The notes beneath the pieces were generated by a model. The model did no database searches, was not told the DNA's origin, and worked only from the letters and a program-made list of their open reading frames with translations. From positions 1,354,980-1,418,979 of the forward strand of contig NZ_RBWU01000001.1 in assembly GCF_003634705.1 (NCBI RefSeq): DNA of 64,000 nt. The letters are read 5' to 3'. The DNA is from Actinomadura pelletieri DSM 43383 (GTDB taxonomy: Bacteria > Actinomycetota > Actinomycetes > Streptosporangiales > Streptosporangiaceae). A program made the translations under genes and the position numbers. Shown in pieces: positions 43,044 to 51,721 of this stretch. Each line of letters begins with the position of its first letter. Within the stretch, counting starts at the first letter, position 1.

Positions 43044-44288
43044 ATGTTCCTCGACACGCACGTTCCGTCCACGACGCGGCTCGACCCCGGCCTTCCCGTC
43101 CTGTTGCTGCGCACCGACCGCAACGTCTTCCACCACGGGACGCTCGGGGTGATCCGGAGCCTCGGACGTGCCGGAGTGCCGGTGCACGCCATCCTGGAAG
43201 GGCGCGCGAACCCCTCGTCCCGGTCCCGCTACCTGCACCGCGGGCATCCATGGGCGCCGCCCGCCGCACGTCCCGCCGCGCTGCTGAGCCATCTGCGGAT
43301 GATCGGCGAACGGGTCGGCGGCCCGGCGCTGCTCGTACCGATGGACGATGCCGGAGCGATCTTCATCGCCGAGCACGCGGACGCGTTGACGCCGCGTTTC
43401 GTCGTCCCGCACCAGGACCCGGAGGTCCCGCGCCGCGTCGCCGACAAGTCGATGCTGGTGGCGGCGTGCGCCCGGTACGGCGTCCAGTGCCCGCGAAGCG
43501 TGACGCCCGCGTCCGCCCACGAGGTGGAGGAGGCCGCGGCCGAACTCGGCCTACCGATGATCGCCAAGTGGGCGCGGCCCTGGCGGCTCCGCCCCGGGCT
43601 GCGCAGCACCACGGTCGTGCGGACGCTCGGCGAGGCGCTCCGGCTGTTCGCCGCGACCCGCGACCGCGACCCGGACGGCGACGCGGGTCCGCTGATCCTG
43701 CAACGACGCATCCCGCCCGCCGGAGGCGACTGGTTCTTCCAGGGCTATTTCGACGAGTCCCTCGACTGCCTGTTCGGCGGGACCGGACGCAAGCATCTCG
43801 CGTTCCCGCCGCAGGCCGGGCACACCGTCGCCGGGGAATGGGTCGACAACCCCGAACTCGAACGGCTCGCGGTGCGGATCGTCCGGCTCCTCGGCTGCCG
43901 CGGCCTCGTCGACCTCGACTTCCGGCGGGACGCGGCCGACGGCGGCTACCACCTGCTCGACTTCAACCCGCGGATCGGGGCGCAGTTCCGGCTGTTCACC
44001 GACCGGAACGGCCTCGACCTCGTCCGCGCCCTCCATCTCGACCAGTCGGGGCGCCGTGTCCCCGACGTCAGCCCGGCCACCGGCCGCAACCTGCTGGTGG
44101 AGAACCACTACCTCCGGCACTCCGCGGCCCGCCCCCTGCGCGTGACGGCGCGTCCGTTGCGCGAGACCCTCCGCCCGCTGCGCGAGGCCGACGAGTTCGC
44201 CTGGTACGCCGGTGACGATCTGCCGCCGTTCCTCGCGATGGGACGGCAGAGCGTGCTCCACGCCGTCGGAAGGCTCCGCACCACGTAA
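43044..44288 (+). CDS. ATP-grasp ligase-like protein
   Basis: A 414-residue ATP-grasp enzyme. The N-terminal part is a Rossmann-like domain (LPVLLLRTDRNVFHHGTLGVIRSLGRAGVPV). The central part has the ATP-binding Lys region ELGLPMIAKWARPWRL, QRRIPPAGGDWFFQGYFD, and metal-binding DLDFRRDAADGGYHLLDFNPRIGAQF. Such enzymes join a carboxylate to an amine or nitrogen source. The gene is separated from the glycosyltransferases by 220 bases, so it may have its own promoter, and it is followed 26 bases later by the flavin enzyme. The substrate is unknown. Confidence 0.85.
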   Translation: MFLDTHVPSTTRLDPGLPVLLLRTDRNVFHHGTLGVIRSLGRAGVPVHAILEGRANPSSRSRYLHRGHPWAPPAARPAALLSHLRMIGERVGGPALLVPMDDAGAIFIAEHADALTPRFVVPHQDPEVPRRVADKSMLVAACARYGVQCPRSVTPASAHEVEEAAAELGLPMIAKWARPWRLRPGLRSTTVVRTLGEALRLFAATRDRDPDGDAGPLILQRRIPPAGGDWFFQGYFDESLDCLFGGTGRKHLAFPPQAGHTVAGEWVDNPELERLAVRIVRLLGCRGLVDLDFRRDAADGGYHLLDFNPRIGAQFRLFTDRNGLDLVRALHLDQSGRRVPDVSPATGRNLLVENHYLRHSAARPLRVTARPLRETLRPLREADEFAWYAGDDLPPFLAMGRQSVLHAVGRLRTT

Positions 44289-44314
44289 CACCACACTTCA
44301 CGGGGGGAACGAAC

Positions 44315-45607
44315 ATGAGCGACTCGGCTTGCGACGTCGTCATCGCGGGCGCCGGACCCTACGGGCTGTCCACCGCCGCCTACCTTCAGAACCTCGGTCT
44401 CCACGTCCGGATCATCGGACGACCGATGCGGTTCTGGGAGGAGAACATGCCGGAGGGCATGTACCTGAAGTCGGAGCCGTTCGCGTCCAATCTCGGCGCG
44501 CCGCAGCGCGGTATGGGCTTCACCGACCGGCACCCCGACTGGCGGCTCGGCCAGCCGATCCCCCTCGACACGTTCGTGGCCTACGGGCGATGGTTCGCGT
44601 CCGTGGTGATCCCCGGCACCGAGGACGCGCAGGTCCTGAACATCGAAGGCGCCCGCCGGGACGGCTATGTCGTCACGCTCTCCACGGGCGAGACGATCGC
44701 GACGCCGATCGTCGTGGTCGCCGTCGGTGTCGGACCGTTCGCCCACATTCCCGACGAGCTGACCGGGCTGCCGTCCTGGCTGGTGTCGCACAGCAGCGCC
44801 CACCGGGAACTCGGCCTGTTCGCGGGCAAGGAGGTCGCGGTGATCGGCGCCGGGCAGTCCGCGCTGGAGACGGCGGTGCTGCTCGCCGACGCGGGCGCGT
44901 ACCCGCACCTCATCGCCCGCCGCGCCGAACTCGACTGGAACACGGTGCCCGAGGAGTCGCGGTCGCCGCTGGAGCTGCTGCGCGGCGGGCCCAGATCGGG
45001 GCTCGGGACCGGGTACCGGACGTGGCTGTGGGCGGAACGTCCCGGGCTCGTCCGGTATCTGCCGGGACGGACGCGGCGACGGATCGTCCGGGAGACGCTC
45101 CCGCCCGCGGGCGCCTGGTGGCTGCGTGACCGGCTCGACGACCGTGTCCGCGTCTCCACCGGTCGTTGCGTGGTGAAGGCGGCCGGACGGGACGACGGAG
45201 TCGCCCTCACCACCATCGACCAGGCCGGGCGCCGCCTCACGACGGAGGTGGAACACGCCATCGCCGCCACCGGATACGTCCCGGACCTCGAACGCCTCAC
45301 GATGCTGTCAGCCGACCTGCGGGCCCGGATCGCCACCCACTCGGTGTCGCGGGACGCGGGAGGTCGTGGCATGGGGAGCCGGCGTGGTGCGCCGGTGCTC
45401 AGCCGGCACTTCGAGGCGTCGACGTCCGGCCTCTACTTCGCGGGCCTCGCCGCCGCGGCCACGTTCGGGCCCGTGATGCGGTTCGTGCACGGCGCCGACT
45501 TCGCGGCACGCCGGATCGCGCACCACATCATCCGCCGGGTACCGGCCGTGCGGGTGCCCGCGGGGCGGGTCGAGACCGTCCTCGAACCGGACGTCTCACC
45601 GCGGTGA
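44315..45607 (+). CDS. FAD/NAD(P)-binding monooxygenase-like protein
   Basis: A 430-residue flavoprotein with two dinucleotide sites: FAD motif VVIAGAGPYGLSTAAYL near residue 9 and NADP motif VAVIGAGQSALETAVLL near residue 172, with an ATGYVPDLERL signature in the C-terminal part. This is the class B flavin monooxygenase/N-hydroxylase pattern (lysine or ornithine hydroxylase relatives). With the ATP-grasp gene it may modify the exopolysaccharide or make a separate small molecule. SD GGGGGGAAC precedes the ATG. Confidence 0.83.
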   Translation: MSDSACDVVIAGAGPYGLSTAAYLQNLGLHVRIIGRPMRFWEENMPEGMYLKSEPFASNLGAPQRGMGFTDRHPDWRLGQPIPLDTFVAYGRWFASVVIPGTEDAQVLNIEGARRDGYVVTLSTGETIATPIVVVAVGVGPFAHIPDELTGLPSWLVSHSSAHRELGLFAGKEVAVIGAGQSALETAVLLADAGAYPHLIARRAELDWNTVPEESRSPLELLRGGPRSGLGTGYRTWLWAERPGLVRYLPGRTRRRIVRETLPPAGAWWLRDRLDDRVRVSTGRCVVKAAGRDDGVALTTIDQAGRRLTTEVEHAIAATGYVPDLERLTMLSADLRARIATHSVSRDAGGRGMGSRRGAPVLSRHFEASTSGLYFAGLAAAATFGPVMRFVHGADFAARRIAHHIIRRVPAVRVPAGRVETVLEPDVSPR

Positions 45608-45672
45608 AGATTCTTCCTCCACCGTGCGCGGGACGCGTTTGGCCCGGCGGGCACGGCCGAGCGGCCGGCCCG

Positions 45673-45915
45673 TCACTCCCAGGACGGACGGTACCGGCGG
45701 CGTTCCCGCTCGGCGCGGGCGGTGGCCAGAGCCCACTGGAAGCGGGAGTACAACGTCCAGGCGAACGTCCGGTGGCCCCGCCCACGAGTGCGCTGACCGG
45801 CGGGAACGCTGGACAGCACAATGAAGTGGATCTTCGGGCGCTCGGCGAACCTGCGGGGCGCGCAGCGGCGCCGCGCGGGACGCAGCCGCGCGATCGGGGA
45901 CGCGGGGTCGGGCAT
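45673..45915 (-). CDS. Small basic hypothetical protein
   Basis: An 80-residue Arg-rich protein (IHFIVLSSVPAG..TFAWTLYSRFQWALATARAERERRRYRPSW). The ATG at 45915 is preceded by GAGGAGCTGCG, a strong SD, which is the main evidence. The frame is open upstream to 46119 but composition changes there. I do not recognise a family. Confidence 0.45.
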   Translation of the reverse strand: MPDPASPIARLRPARRRCAPRRFAERPKIHFIVLSSVPAGQRTRGRGHRTFAWTLYSRFQWALATARAERERRRYRPSWE

Positions 45916-46068
45916 CGCAGCTCCTCGGGAGGGCGGTCGTCGCAACCGCCCGTCGACCGAATGTAGCGCACTCGATACCGTCCGCCATGCGGCTCGTGAA
46001 CTCCGGGTGAACATTCGATGTCCACGACTTCCTCGCTGATCACTAAAACCGTGAATTTCCGGCGAAAC

Positions 46069-46126
46069 AGGCGCTCCGCTAAAGGCGCCTTCATGCCCCG
46101 GTAAATGATCCGCAGACATCCGGGGC
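46069..46126. terminator. Two adjacent small hairpins
   Basis: AGGCGC (46069-46074) pairs with GCGCCT (46085-46090), and GCCCCGG (46095-46101) pairs with CCGGGGC (46120-46126). They lie in the gap between the small minus-strand gene and the next plus-strand gene. They could form part of a leader or terminator; the evidence is pairing only. Confidence 0.3.
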
Positions 46127-46223
46127 GGGCGGACAATGGCTCCTTGATCGCGTGTTTCCCGGTGCTACGTTCGTGCCGACCGCCCCGCCTGGGGCATGGC
46201 CAGGGCAGAGGAGTGGACCGGGA

Positions 46224-47162
46224 ATGGAGCCAGCACCGATCCGTGCCGGGGCGATTCGCCCCGACGGTCGGCCGCCGCGCGCCCCGGCCCCCGGCCCCGC
46301 CCGTTTCGTCGTCCGGCTCGTCGTCCGTCTCGCCGCCCTCGCGGGCCTCGCGTTCGCCGGGTGGGTGGCCTTCTCCGCACTTCACGGGACCGCCAACGCC
46401 GCGCAGCACGACGCGCCGGACCAGGACGCGGCGACCGCCGCGACCGCCGTGACCCGTCAGGTCGGCGCCGCCGGCCCGCTCTCCGCCGCCGAACGCGTGG
46501 CGGACCGGGCGATCGGTGACCGTCCCGTCCAGCGGCTCTCCGACCAGGTAGAGCAGATCGGGGACGAGCCGCTGCGGTACCTGCGGGAACGGCAGCGGGA
46601 CGTCCTCGACGGCAAGGACCAGGTCGTCCGCGGTCTGGAGGAGTTGACCGACGCGGCGGGGGTTCCGCTCGTGCGGCTCCCGGACGTGCGGCGCACGCCC
46701 GTCGTGGGTGTCGTAAGCGGAGTCGTCCGTGACGATGTCGCGCCCGCGCCGTCCGTGGCGGCCGAGGCGCCGACCCGGCAGCACGAACGGTCGACGCAAG
46801 GGTCCGGCAAGGCCGCGTCGGATGATGTCGCGGGTGCGCGCGCCGACCTCGGTGCCGCCCTTTCCGGGACGTTCGCCGGTGACGCGGGCAGAACGAACCC
46901 CGGCGACTGCGCCGGATGCCGCGGCGACCGGCACGAAGACCAGCCCGGCGACCAGCCCGGCGACCAGCACGGCCCGGCGCTGCCCAAGGGCCAGAACGAG
47001 CGGGGCGGCGGCTCCGGCGGCGGGCACCAGCTCTCGCCGATCGCCGACCTGACCAGCGGCCGGTACCCGACGGTGCCCGCCGCGCTGGACCCGAACACGT
47101 TCCACCGCACGGCGCTGACGGACGTGTCCGCGCCCGGTGGCCCTTCCGTCGTCCCTGACTAG
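46224..47162 (+). CDS. Membrane-anchored or secreted hypothetical protein
   Basis: A 312-residue protein with one hydrophobic segment near residues 30-60 (RFVVRLVVRLAALAGLAFAGWVAFSAL), then an Ala/Asp-rich extracytoplasmic part with low-complexity stretches, including DQPGDQPGDQHGP from a 12-base DNA repeat. It has one CxxC (CAGC). No family is recognised. The next plus-strand gene encodes a chaplin-like protein, so a cell-surface role in aerial growth is plausible. Confidence 0.65.
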   Translation: MEPAPIRAGAIRPDGRPPRAPAPGPARFVVRLVVRLAALAGLAFAGWVAFSALHGTANAAQHDAPDQDAATAATAVTRQVGAAGPLSAAERVADRAIGDRPVQRLSDQVEQIGDEPLRYLRERQRDVLDGKDQVVRGLEELTDAAGVPLVRLPDVRRTPVVGVVSGVVRDDVAPAPSVAAEAPTRQHERSTQGSGKAASDDVAGARADLGAALSGTFAGDAGRTNPGDCAGCRGDRHEDQPGDQPGDQHGPALPKGQNERGGGSGGGHQLSPIADLTSGRYPTVPAALDPNTFHRTALTDVSAPGGPSVVPD

Positions 47163-47357
47163 GACCCTCGTCCCCTGACCGGGGACGTCTCCCGGACGGC
47201 CCGCGCGATCTTCCGCGCCGCCCGTCCTCGCAGTTCCCACGATCTTTCCTCGATGAGCAACGGCCATGCCCGGCCGGTTGCCCACCGCGCCTCACCCGGA
47301 CGGGTGCCGCGCGGCGATCACACCGAAAACGACGAACACGACAGGAGCAAGAACATC

Positions 47358-48365
47358 ATGCGCTTGTGGACAAGGAACACCGGCCGCATCGCCCTCATGG
47401 CCGTGGGCGCCCTCGCCGCCGGAAGCGCCTTCGGGCCCGGGGCCGTCGCCGCGACGAAGACCGGCGGCATCGGAGCGCCCGGTGCCGCGATCGCCGAGCC
47501 GGCGGGCGGAGCCAGGGCCGACAACGCCCGCCACGGCGACGGCGGCGACATGAAGACCTCCGGGAACTTCTCCATCGGTGGCGGCAACCAGGTGCGCGTG
47601 CCGATCAGCATCCCGGTGAACGTCTGCGGCAACGCCATCGCGATCGCCGGGATCAGCAAGGCCAAGTGCAAGGGCGGCGCGAGCGTGTCGTCCCACCGCC
47701 GGGCCGGCCACGGCGGGGAGCGCTCCGCCTACCGCGTCGCGTCCGGCGGGGGCGGCGGTGACATGAAGACCTCCGGGATGTTCTCCATCCTCGGCGGCAA
47801 CCAGATCCACTCGCCGATCAGCGTCCCGGTGAACGTCTGCGGCAACGCGGTCGCCGTCCTCGGCATCGCGGCGGCCAAGTGCAAGGGCGGGGCTTCGGTG
47901 AAGCGCCTCGCCTCCGGCGACCCGAACATGGAGACCTCGGGGATGTTCTCCGTCCTCGGCGGTAACCAGATCAACGCGCCGATCAGCGTCCCGGTGGACG
48001 TGTGCGGCAACGCGGTCGCCGTCCTCGGCATGGCGGAGGCGAAGTGCAAGGGCGGGGCGTCGGTCAAGAGCGAACAGCCCAAGCTGCCGCCCACGCTGCG
48101 GACGCCGCCGAAGAAGAAGCCGTACAAGCCGTCCAAGCACCGCCCCGGCGCCGGGCACACGAAGCTGCCGTCGACGATGCGGTCGCAGCAGAACTCGCGG
48201 CTGGCGCGTCCGGCCGCCATCGGCGCGGCGCCCGACTACCGGAAGGCGGACGGCCTGCCCGTCGTGCGGACCTTCCTGGAGTCGCTCAACCGGACCGCCC
48301 GGGTGCGCGGCGTGGACATCAAGCCCACGAAGGTCGGCAAGGTCGGCACCCAGGTCCTGAGGTGA
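47358..48365 (+). CDS. Chaplin-family protein with three chaplin repeats
   Basis: A 335-residue exported protein. A signal peptide is at residues about 1-31 (RIALMAVGALAAGSAFGPGAVAA). Three chaplin-type repeats of about 40 residues, near 65-110, 135-180 and 192-237, share SGxFSIxGGNQ, PISVPVNVCGN and a second Cys in AKCKGG. The second half of the typical chaplin repeat is altered. The C-terminus is Lys/Pro-rich with LPPTL and LPSTM but no LPxTG plus membrane segment, so it is not an obvious sortase substrate. Chaplins coat aerial hyphae in streptomycetes. Confidence 0.88.
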   Translation: MRLWTRNTGRIALMAVGALAAGSAFGPGAVAATKTGGIGAPGAAIAEPAGGARADNARHGDGGDMKTSGNFSIGGGNQVRVPISIPVNVCGNAIAIAGISKAKCKGGASVSSHRRAGHGGERSAYRVASGGGGGDMKTSGMFSILGGNQIHSPISVPVNVCGNAVAVLGIAAAKCKGGASVKRLASGDPNMETSGMFSVLGGNQINAPISVPVDVCGNAVAVLGMAEAKCKGGASVKSEQPKLPPTLRTPPKKKPYKPSKHRPGAGHTKLPSTMRSQQNSRLARPAAIGAAPDYRKADGLPVVRTFLESLNRTARVRGVDIKPTKVGKVGTQVLR

Positions 48366-48477
48366 ACCGGCATCGGCGCGGGTGACGATCCGCCGCCGAC
48401 ATGACGCGGAGAAGGGGCGGCAGACGTGCCGCCCCTTCCCTTTCCGCCAGAACCCGAATCTCCGATGGAGGTGGACC

Positions 48478-49041
48478 ATGCTCGATCGCAAGTCACTCCT
48501 CGCGGCGGCCGTCGCCGTCTGCTGCGCCCTGCCCGTGACCGTGACCGCCGTGCCGCACGCCCACGCCGACGCCCCGACGCAAGCTCAGACGCACGCCCGG
48601 ACGCAAGCCCGGACGCGACTGCGGAACGGCGCGGTGATCGCTCATCTCTGGGTCAAGCGGATGCGGCTGAAGGTCAAGGTCAGGACGGGCGTGAGCGAGG
48701 CGGTGCTGCGGCGCGGCGTCGGGCACTATCCGGGAACGGCACGTCCGGGGCAAGAAGGCAACACGGTGCTTCTCGGCCACCGGACGACCTGGCTACGCCC
48801 GTTCAACCAGCTCGACAGGATGAGGCGCGGCGACCGGATCGTCCTGCGCGTCGGCCGCACGTCCTATGTCTACCGGGTGCGGAGCAGGCACGTCATCGAC
48901 CCGCGGAACCGAAGCGTCCTCGAGCCGGTGCCGTTCCGGCCGCGCAGCGCCCCGCACGGCCGGTACGTCACTCTCATCAGCTGCACCCCGAAGGGCTCGG
49001 ACCGGTGGCGGCTCGTCGTCGTCGGCACCCTCGACCGCTGA
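48478..49041 (+). CDS. Class E/F-type sortase
   Basis: A 187-residue sortase. A signal/anchor segment is at residues 7-27 (LLAAAVAVCCALPVTVTA), followed by a Gln/Thr/Arg low-complexity stretch (TQAQTHARTQART). Catalytic His is in LLGHRTTW near residue 101, Cys in TLISCTPKG near residue 169, and Arg in SDRWRLVV. SD GGAGGTGG at about 48467 supports the ATG at 48478. Sortase E enzymes anchor long chaplins in Streptomyces; this one follows a chaplin-like gene that lacks a clear sorting signal. Confidence 0.9.
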   Translation: MLDRKSLLAAAVAVCCALPVTVTAVPHAHADAPTQAQTHARTQARTRLRNGAVIAHLWVKRMRLKVKVRTGVSEAVLRRGVGHYPGTARPGQEGNTVLLGHRTTWLRPFNQLDRMRRGDRIVLRVGRTSYVYRVRSRHVIDPRNRSVLEPVPFRPRSAPHGRYVTLISCTPKGSDRWRLVVVGTLDR

Positions 49042-49121
49042 ACTCCCGACACCACCGCTGTACGCGCCGACCTCGACGGGACGCGGACGCTGGGCGCCCG
49101 GTGCCCGATGCCGGCCGCCGC

Positions 49122-50129
49122 TCAGCGTCCGCCGTACAGGGCGAGCAGCCCGGCGTGGTCGCCCCGGCCGAGCGTGGCGGGCCCGCTGTCGCAGGCCGCG
49201 ACGGACGGCGCCATCGTCAGGGCGGAGTGCCGCGACCCGGCGACGTGGGCCAGGCCGAACACATGCCCCGCCTCGTGCGTCGCGACCGCCTCGACCGAGA
49301 AGCCGCCGGGACGGCACGTCCCGCCGGTCCACCAACGCTTACCGTGCTGCTGGAGCGCCATGTCCGACTCCAGCGTCCGCGATCCGCTGTACCAGATGCA
49401 GGTCGCCGCGAGGATGTTGGCGTTCGCGCCGGTCATGGACCGCCACCCGAAGGTGTTGACGCGGTCCCGCTGAGCGCAGGTGGCGGTGTTGGTGACGTTG
49501 GGGCCGGTGGCCGACTGCCCGAGGTAGCGCGCGTCCACGTTCGGCGGCGGAGTGAACCGTCGCCGGCCCGTGCAGTCGGTGTTGCCGTTCACCATGTTGG
49601 CGACGCCCTCGGCGATGACGGAACTCGGCAGCCCGGTCGTGCCCGGGTGGTACCGCCACGGAACGGCGCTGCCCGTCGCCCATTTGCTGGGTTCGAGGCT
49701 GTACGTCCCGTCCTGGCACGCGTTCAGCGGCGCCTGTGCCGCGCGCGGCCTGCCCTGGGGCACATGCGCGCCCCGCATGGAGAGGATGATCTCGCCCGCG
49801 CGGCGGTTGAAGCGGACGGTCAGGGCGGAGGACCCGCCGGTGCGCAACGAGTGCGCGATCAGGGAACTTCCGTCGGTGGGGACGACCGCGGTGAGCCCGT
49901 CGGCACCGCGAACGGTCCGACCGCGCAGATCGCACTGGGCGATCCTGATCTTCTGTGGCATCGCGCGGATGGACAGCGTGCCGCCGGGCTTGCACCAGCC
50001 GGGCGGACGCCGGGGGCCGTTGTCGGCCGCCGTGGCGACTCCGCCCGCGGCCGTCAGCGCGCAGGCGAAAGCGGCGGTCATCACGGCCGGTACGACCCCT
50101 GCTCGGGCCGCGCGTGAGATTCCGTGCAT
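49122..50129 (-). CDS. Secreted metzincin (matrixin-type) protease
   Basis: A 335-residue exported zinc protease. A signal peptide is at residues about 1-34. The zinc motif THEAGHVFGLAHV (HExxHxxGxxH) is near residue 284, with a likely Met-turn in ALTMAPS near 308. The mature N-terminal part of about 140 residues is a non-catalytic beta domain. The position next to chaplin and sortase genes suggests remodelling of surface proteins, but this is inferred. Confidence 0.9.
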   Translation of the reverse strand: MHGISRAARAGVVPAVMTAAFACALTAAGGVATAADNGPRRPPGWCKPGGTLSIRAMPQKIRIAQCDLRGRTVRGADGLTAVVPTDGSSLIAHSLRTGGSSALTVRFNRRAGEIILSMRGAHVPQGRPRAAQAPLNACQDGTYSLEPSKWATGSAVPWRYHPGTTGLPSSVIAEGVANMVNGNTDCTGRRRFTPPPNVDARYLGQSATGPNVTNTATCAQRDRVNTFGWRSMTGANANILAATCIWYSGSRTLESDMALQQHGKRWWTGGTCRPGGFSVEAVATHEAGHVFGLAHVAGSRHSALTMAPSVAACDSGPATLGRGDHAGLLALYGGR

Positions 50130-50515
50130 ATCAGTGCTCCGATGTGTGGGAACGTCCCTCCGCAGTCTTGCGCGTGCCGGGGAAAGAGAAACTGCCGCAT
50201 TCTAAAATGATCACCATGGAGCGAGCGGCACCATTCATGAATGGGGGAGATGTGGGTGTATTGCCGAAATGATCGAGGTGTGTGTCGCCGGTCGGTGGTG
50301 TAATTCTTTCCTCAACCGGTCGTCATCATTTGGCAAACGCGTTTATCGATGGTCTGCACGGAAAAGCAGGGAGTAATCCGGCAACTCGGGATCAACAGAA
50401 CAAGGCGTCGGTGTTCCCGGCGCCCGGTCGAGATACACCGCAACCGAGTGGCGGGCAGCCGCCTCCCCTCACCCCCCGCCGTCCGGGTGCGTTCACGGAA
50501 GCAGAGGTGTTCAAC
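50130..50515. other. Intergenic region before the PRC/DUF2382 gene
   Basis: About 385 bases of mixed composition, more AT-rich at 50195-50350 than the neighbours. The frame of the PRC gene is open upstream to 50282, but that part is Pro/Gln-rich and lacks an SD, so I treat it as non-coding. A divergent promoter region is likely. Confidence 0.4.
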
Positions 50516-51523
50516 GTGGAGACGCAGACACAGGTGCGGGAACTCATGGGCATGAGCGTGACCGACGCCCACGGCACGAAGGTCGGCACGATCAAGCAGG
50601 TGTACCTCAACGACGACTCCGGGGCCCCGGAATGGGTGACGGTACATACCGGCTGGTTCGGGATGAGGGAGAGCTTCGTCCCCCTGGCCGGGACGCGCAA
50701 GAACGGGGACATGCTTCAGGTCCCCTACGACAAGGAGACCATCAAGGGCGCTCCCAACGTCGACGCGGACGAACACCTGTCGCACGCCCAGATCGTGGAC
50801 CTCTACCGGCACTACGGCGTCCGTCCACCGGCCGGGCGCAGCACGGACACCGAGACCGCGGGTTCGCGCGGGAATCCCGAGGACCGCCGCATGTCCGGCG
50901 CCGAGGGCAAATCGTCCGAGAGTAAGACCGCCGACGGCAAAGCCGCCGAAAGCAGGGCGGCCGAGGGCTCCCGCGAGAAGTCGCCGGGCATGGCGGGCGC
51001 GGCCGGGACCGCGGGAATGGCGGGCACGGCCGGAATGGCCGTCCGACCGGACAAGAACAAGCGAGGGCAGGCGACACCGTCTCAGGCGCCGAGAGAGGGC
51101 GCGGAGCCGATGGCCGAACTGACCCGGTCCGAGGAGCGGATGCGCGTCAGCACCGAGCGGAACGAGGCGGGACGCGTCCACGTGCACAAGTGGATCGAGA
51201 CGGAGCTGGTCGAGCGGACGGTCCCCCTCAGCCACGAGGAGATCAGGATCGACCGCGAGCCGATCACGGGCGGTAGGCCGAGCCCCGAGGTGACCATCTC
51301 CGAGGACGATCTGGAGATCATCCTCTATGAGGAGCGGCCGGTCATCGCCAAGGAGACCGTTCCGGTCGAGCGGGTCCGGGTCCGGACCGAGCAGGTCCAG
51401 GACGAGGAGACCATTCGCGGCGAACTCCGCAAGGAGCGCATCGAGGTCACCCGCGACGACGCCCGGCCCGGGGGTCCGTCCGGATCCGAGCGTCGCGAGG
51501 AGCGTGGTCGCCCTTCCAGGTGA
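50516..51523 (+). CDS. PRC-barrel and DUF2382 domain protein
   Basis: A 335-residue soluble protein. The N-terminal PRC-barrel (VRELMGMSVTDAHGTKVGTIKQVYLNDDSGAPEWVTVHTG) is followed by a low-complexity spacer (GMAGAAGTAGMAGTAGMAV around residue 160-180). The C-terminal DUF2382 has RSEERMRVSTERNEAGRVHVHKWIETE and VPVERVRVRTEQV. Such fusions are known as stress-related proteins in actinobacteria and cyanobacteria; a biochemical activity is not established. The GTG at 50516 is preceded by GCAGAGGTG. Confidence 0.9.
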   Translation: METQTQVRELMGMSVTDAHGTKVGTIKQVYLNDDSGAPEWVTVHTGWFGMRESFVPLAGTRKNGDMLQVPYDKETIKGAPNVDADEHLSHAQIVDLYRHYGVRPPAGRSTDTETAGSRGNPEDRRMSGAEGKSSESKTADGKAAESRAAEGSREKSPGMAGAAGTAGMAGTAGMAVRPDKNKRGQATPSQAPREGAEPMAELTRSEERMRVSTERNEAGRVHVHKWIETELVERTVPLSHEEIRIDREPITGGRPSPEVTISEDDLEIILYEERPVIAKETVPVERVRVRTEQVQDEETIRGELRKERIEVTRDDARPGGPSGSERREERGRPSR

Positions 51524-51721
51524 CCGGATCCGGGTCGACGCGCGACCACGCACGGCGCCACGGCGGAAGTGCCATCCCGGATGGCGGCGCCGCCCGGCCG
51601 GGCCGAACTCACCCGCCGCCCCGGCCGGGCGCCCGCCTTATGACGGACGCCGGACTCGTCCGTTTATCGTCGTCCGCGACGGAGAGGCTTCTCTCAGACC
51701 CGTGAGAGGAGGCCCGGACGC

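Noticed and set aside
47162..47357. Possible leader gene between the hypothetical membrane protein and the chaplin gene
   Set aside because: The open frame here is only the upstream extension of the chaplin frame and lacks an SD, while AGGAGCAAG sits before the ATG at 47358.
50282..50515. N-terminal extension of the PRC/DUF2382 protein
   Set aside because: The extension is Pro/Gln-rich, has no SD, and the PRC-barrel starts right after the GTG at 50516, which has a good SD.
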